Part shown: in pieces, positions 7,259-7,645 of the stretch
Numbering within the stretch: the first letter of the stretch is position 1
How the letters are laid out: each line of letters begins with the position of its first letter
Origin: Bacteroides_E sp964522975
Lineage (GTDB): Bacteria; Bacteroidota; Bacteroidia; Bacteroidales; Bacteroidaceae
DNA: 7,645 bases
Assembly (NCBI GenBank): GCA_964522975.1
Contig: CAZFXK010000106.1
Location: 1 to 7,645 of the forward strand
Reading direction: 5' to 3'
Notes under the pieces: generated by a model
What the model saw: only the letters and a program-made list of their open reading frames with translations
What the model was told of the DNA's origin: nothing
Databases searched by the model: none
Position numbers and translations under genes: made by a program

Positions 7259-7287
7259 ATGTCAGCATAGGAAACCATATCTGACAT
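7259..7287. promoter_or_regulatory. Inverted repeat ATGTCAG-N15-CTGACAT, possible operator or recombinase site
   Basis: This has perfect 7-bp arms with a 15-bp centre, and the centre itself is weakly symmetric (ATAGG against CC-A-TAT). It sits about 73 bp before the integrase ATG and 114 bp upstream of the proposed toxin start. It could bind a dimeric regulator or be a recombinase core site. Arms this short can occur by chance. Confidence 0.35.
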
Positions 7288-7359
7288 GAACTTTCAACAA
7301 GAGGGAGAAAGACCCTCCAATGTAGCAGAATACAAAAACAAAATAACACTTCATACATC

Positions 7360-7645
7360 ATGGCAAGACCAAAGAAACAAGTAAAGCTGAAAGAGCCGAT
7401 TAAAATTCGGTTGAAGTCGCTCGCAGATGGCAACAAGAGCATCTATCTTGACATCTACTATAAGGGAGTGAGGAAGTATGAATACCTCAAACTCTACCTT
7501 GTCCCCGAAATCAACCCTGTCTGCAAGGAACAGAACAAGCAGACTATGGCGGTTGCAGAACGCATCAAGGCAGAGCGCATCAAAGCCCTTCATGGTCATG
7601 GCATACAGGACTGGGAGACAGTAAAACAAGGCTCGATGCTTCTTA
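7360..7645 (+). CDS. Tyrosine recombinase/integrase, N-terminal part, running off the window
   Basis: The first 95 codons are present from the ATG at 7360 (MARPKKQVKLKEPIKIRLK...). They contain the lysine-rich start and SIYLDIYYKGVRKYEYLKLYLVPE, the beta-sheet pattern of the arm DNA-binding domain of Bacteroidota tyrosine integrases. ERIKAERIKALHGHG follows, a helix that leads towards the core-binding domain. The catalytic domain (R-H-R-Y residues) lies outside the window. These enzymes integrate or excise conjugative transposons and genomic islands, and relatives invert promoters. The start is well supported: there is no in-frame ATG between it and the upstream in-frame TGA at 7282-7284. Codon use and a G+C content of about 45-50% differ from the A+T-rich immunity end of the window. 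It is transcribed away from the toxin operon. Confidence 0.85.
   Translation, partial: MARPKKQVKLKEPIKIRLKSLADGNKSIYLDIYYKGVRKYEYLKLYLVPEINPVCKEQNKQTMAVAERIKAERIKALHGHGIQDWETVKQGSMLL

Larger units (their letters stand above)
7146..7359. promoter_or_regulatory. Divergent intergenic region between integrase and toxin gene
   Basis: These 214 bp separate two divergent starts and must hold the integrase promoter and probably the toxin promoter. Visible structure includes an interrupted purine repeat of GAAAC-type units (about 7169-7210), a 7-bp inverted repeat ATGTCAG/CTGACAT (7259-7265 and 7281-7287), and a 5-bp stem GAGGG/CCCTC (7301-7305 and 7313-7317). No convincing Bacteroidales promoter pair (TTTG, then TAnnTTTG) was found on either strand. 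Recombinase arm sites or an attachment site are possible because the integrase starts here. The minus-strand frame remains open across this interval, so a longer toxin start is not formally excluded. Confidence 0.5.

Noticed and set aside
7146..7442. Upstream extension of the RHS frame to 7442 (99 more residues)
   Set aside because: The far part overlaps the start of the integrase on the other strand, and the near part is a low-complexity repeat. The signal peptide fits only a start near 7145.
7351..7629. 92-codon minus-strand frame inside the integrase
   Set aside because: It is antisense to a well-supported integrase reading frame and has no recognisable protein features.
1..7645. CRISPR arrays, tRNA or rRNA genes
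   Set aside because: No regularly spaced identical repeats and no tRNA- or rRNA-like sequence were seen by eye on either strand.

Overview
The window looks like an accessory region from a member of the Bacteroidales (Bacteroides, Phocaeicola or Prevotella type). The evidence is the A+T-rich DNA, short hydrophobic lipoprotein signal peptides ending in Ser-Cys, weak Shine-Dalgarno sequences, a Bacteroides-style tyrosine integrase N-terminus, and an RHS protein with the NGAVTGTF pre-toxin motif that I recall as typical of Bacteroidota polymorphic toxins. I could not run any database search.

Layout: almost everything is one leftward (minus-strand) gene cluster. It opens with a very large RHS/YD-repeat polymorphic toxin (about 7145 down to 1821). 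This protein has a Sec-type signal peptide, seven FG-GAP/VCBS-like blades with DxNGDGxxD calcium loops, a Tc-toxin/SpvB-like middle, a long YD-repeat shell, the RHS core ending in DPSGY, a glycine/alanine-rich hydrophobic linker, and a C-terminal tip resembling a JAB/JAMM metallopeptidase (E..., HTHP..., SPKD). Seven bases after its stop codon comes a lipoprotein gene (1813-1217). A tandem paralogue follows (1180-569), then a 20-codon lipoprotein stub (537-475), then a small cytosolic-type gene (431-83) whose frame is broken at an AT-dinucleotide tract. On the plus strand at the right edge, a tyrosine recombinase/integrase starts at 7360 and runs off the window. It is divergent from the toxin gene across 214 bp of repeat-rich intergenic DNA.

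Interpretation: this is a toxin-immunity locus beside an integrase. The toxin tip (about 30% G+C in sampled stretches) differs sharply from the RHS core (about 45-50%), as expected if the tip and its immunity genes were acquired together. The lipoproteins are the best immunity candidates by position. Their lipid anchoring implies protection in the periplasm or at a membrane, which is unusual for a JAMM-type peptidase. The least expected observations are the duplicated lipoproteins plus the stub, the slippable AT tract, and the repeats and dyad between integrase and toxin.
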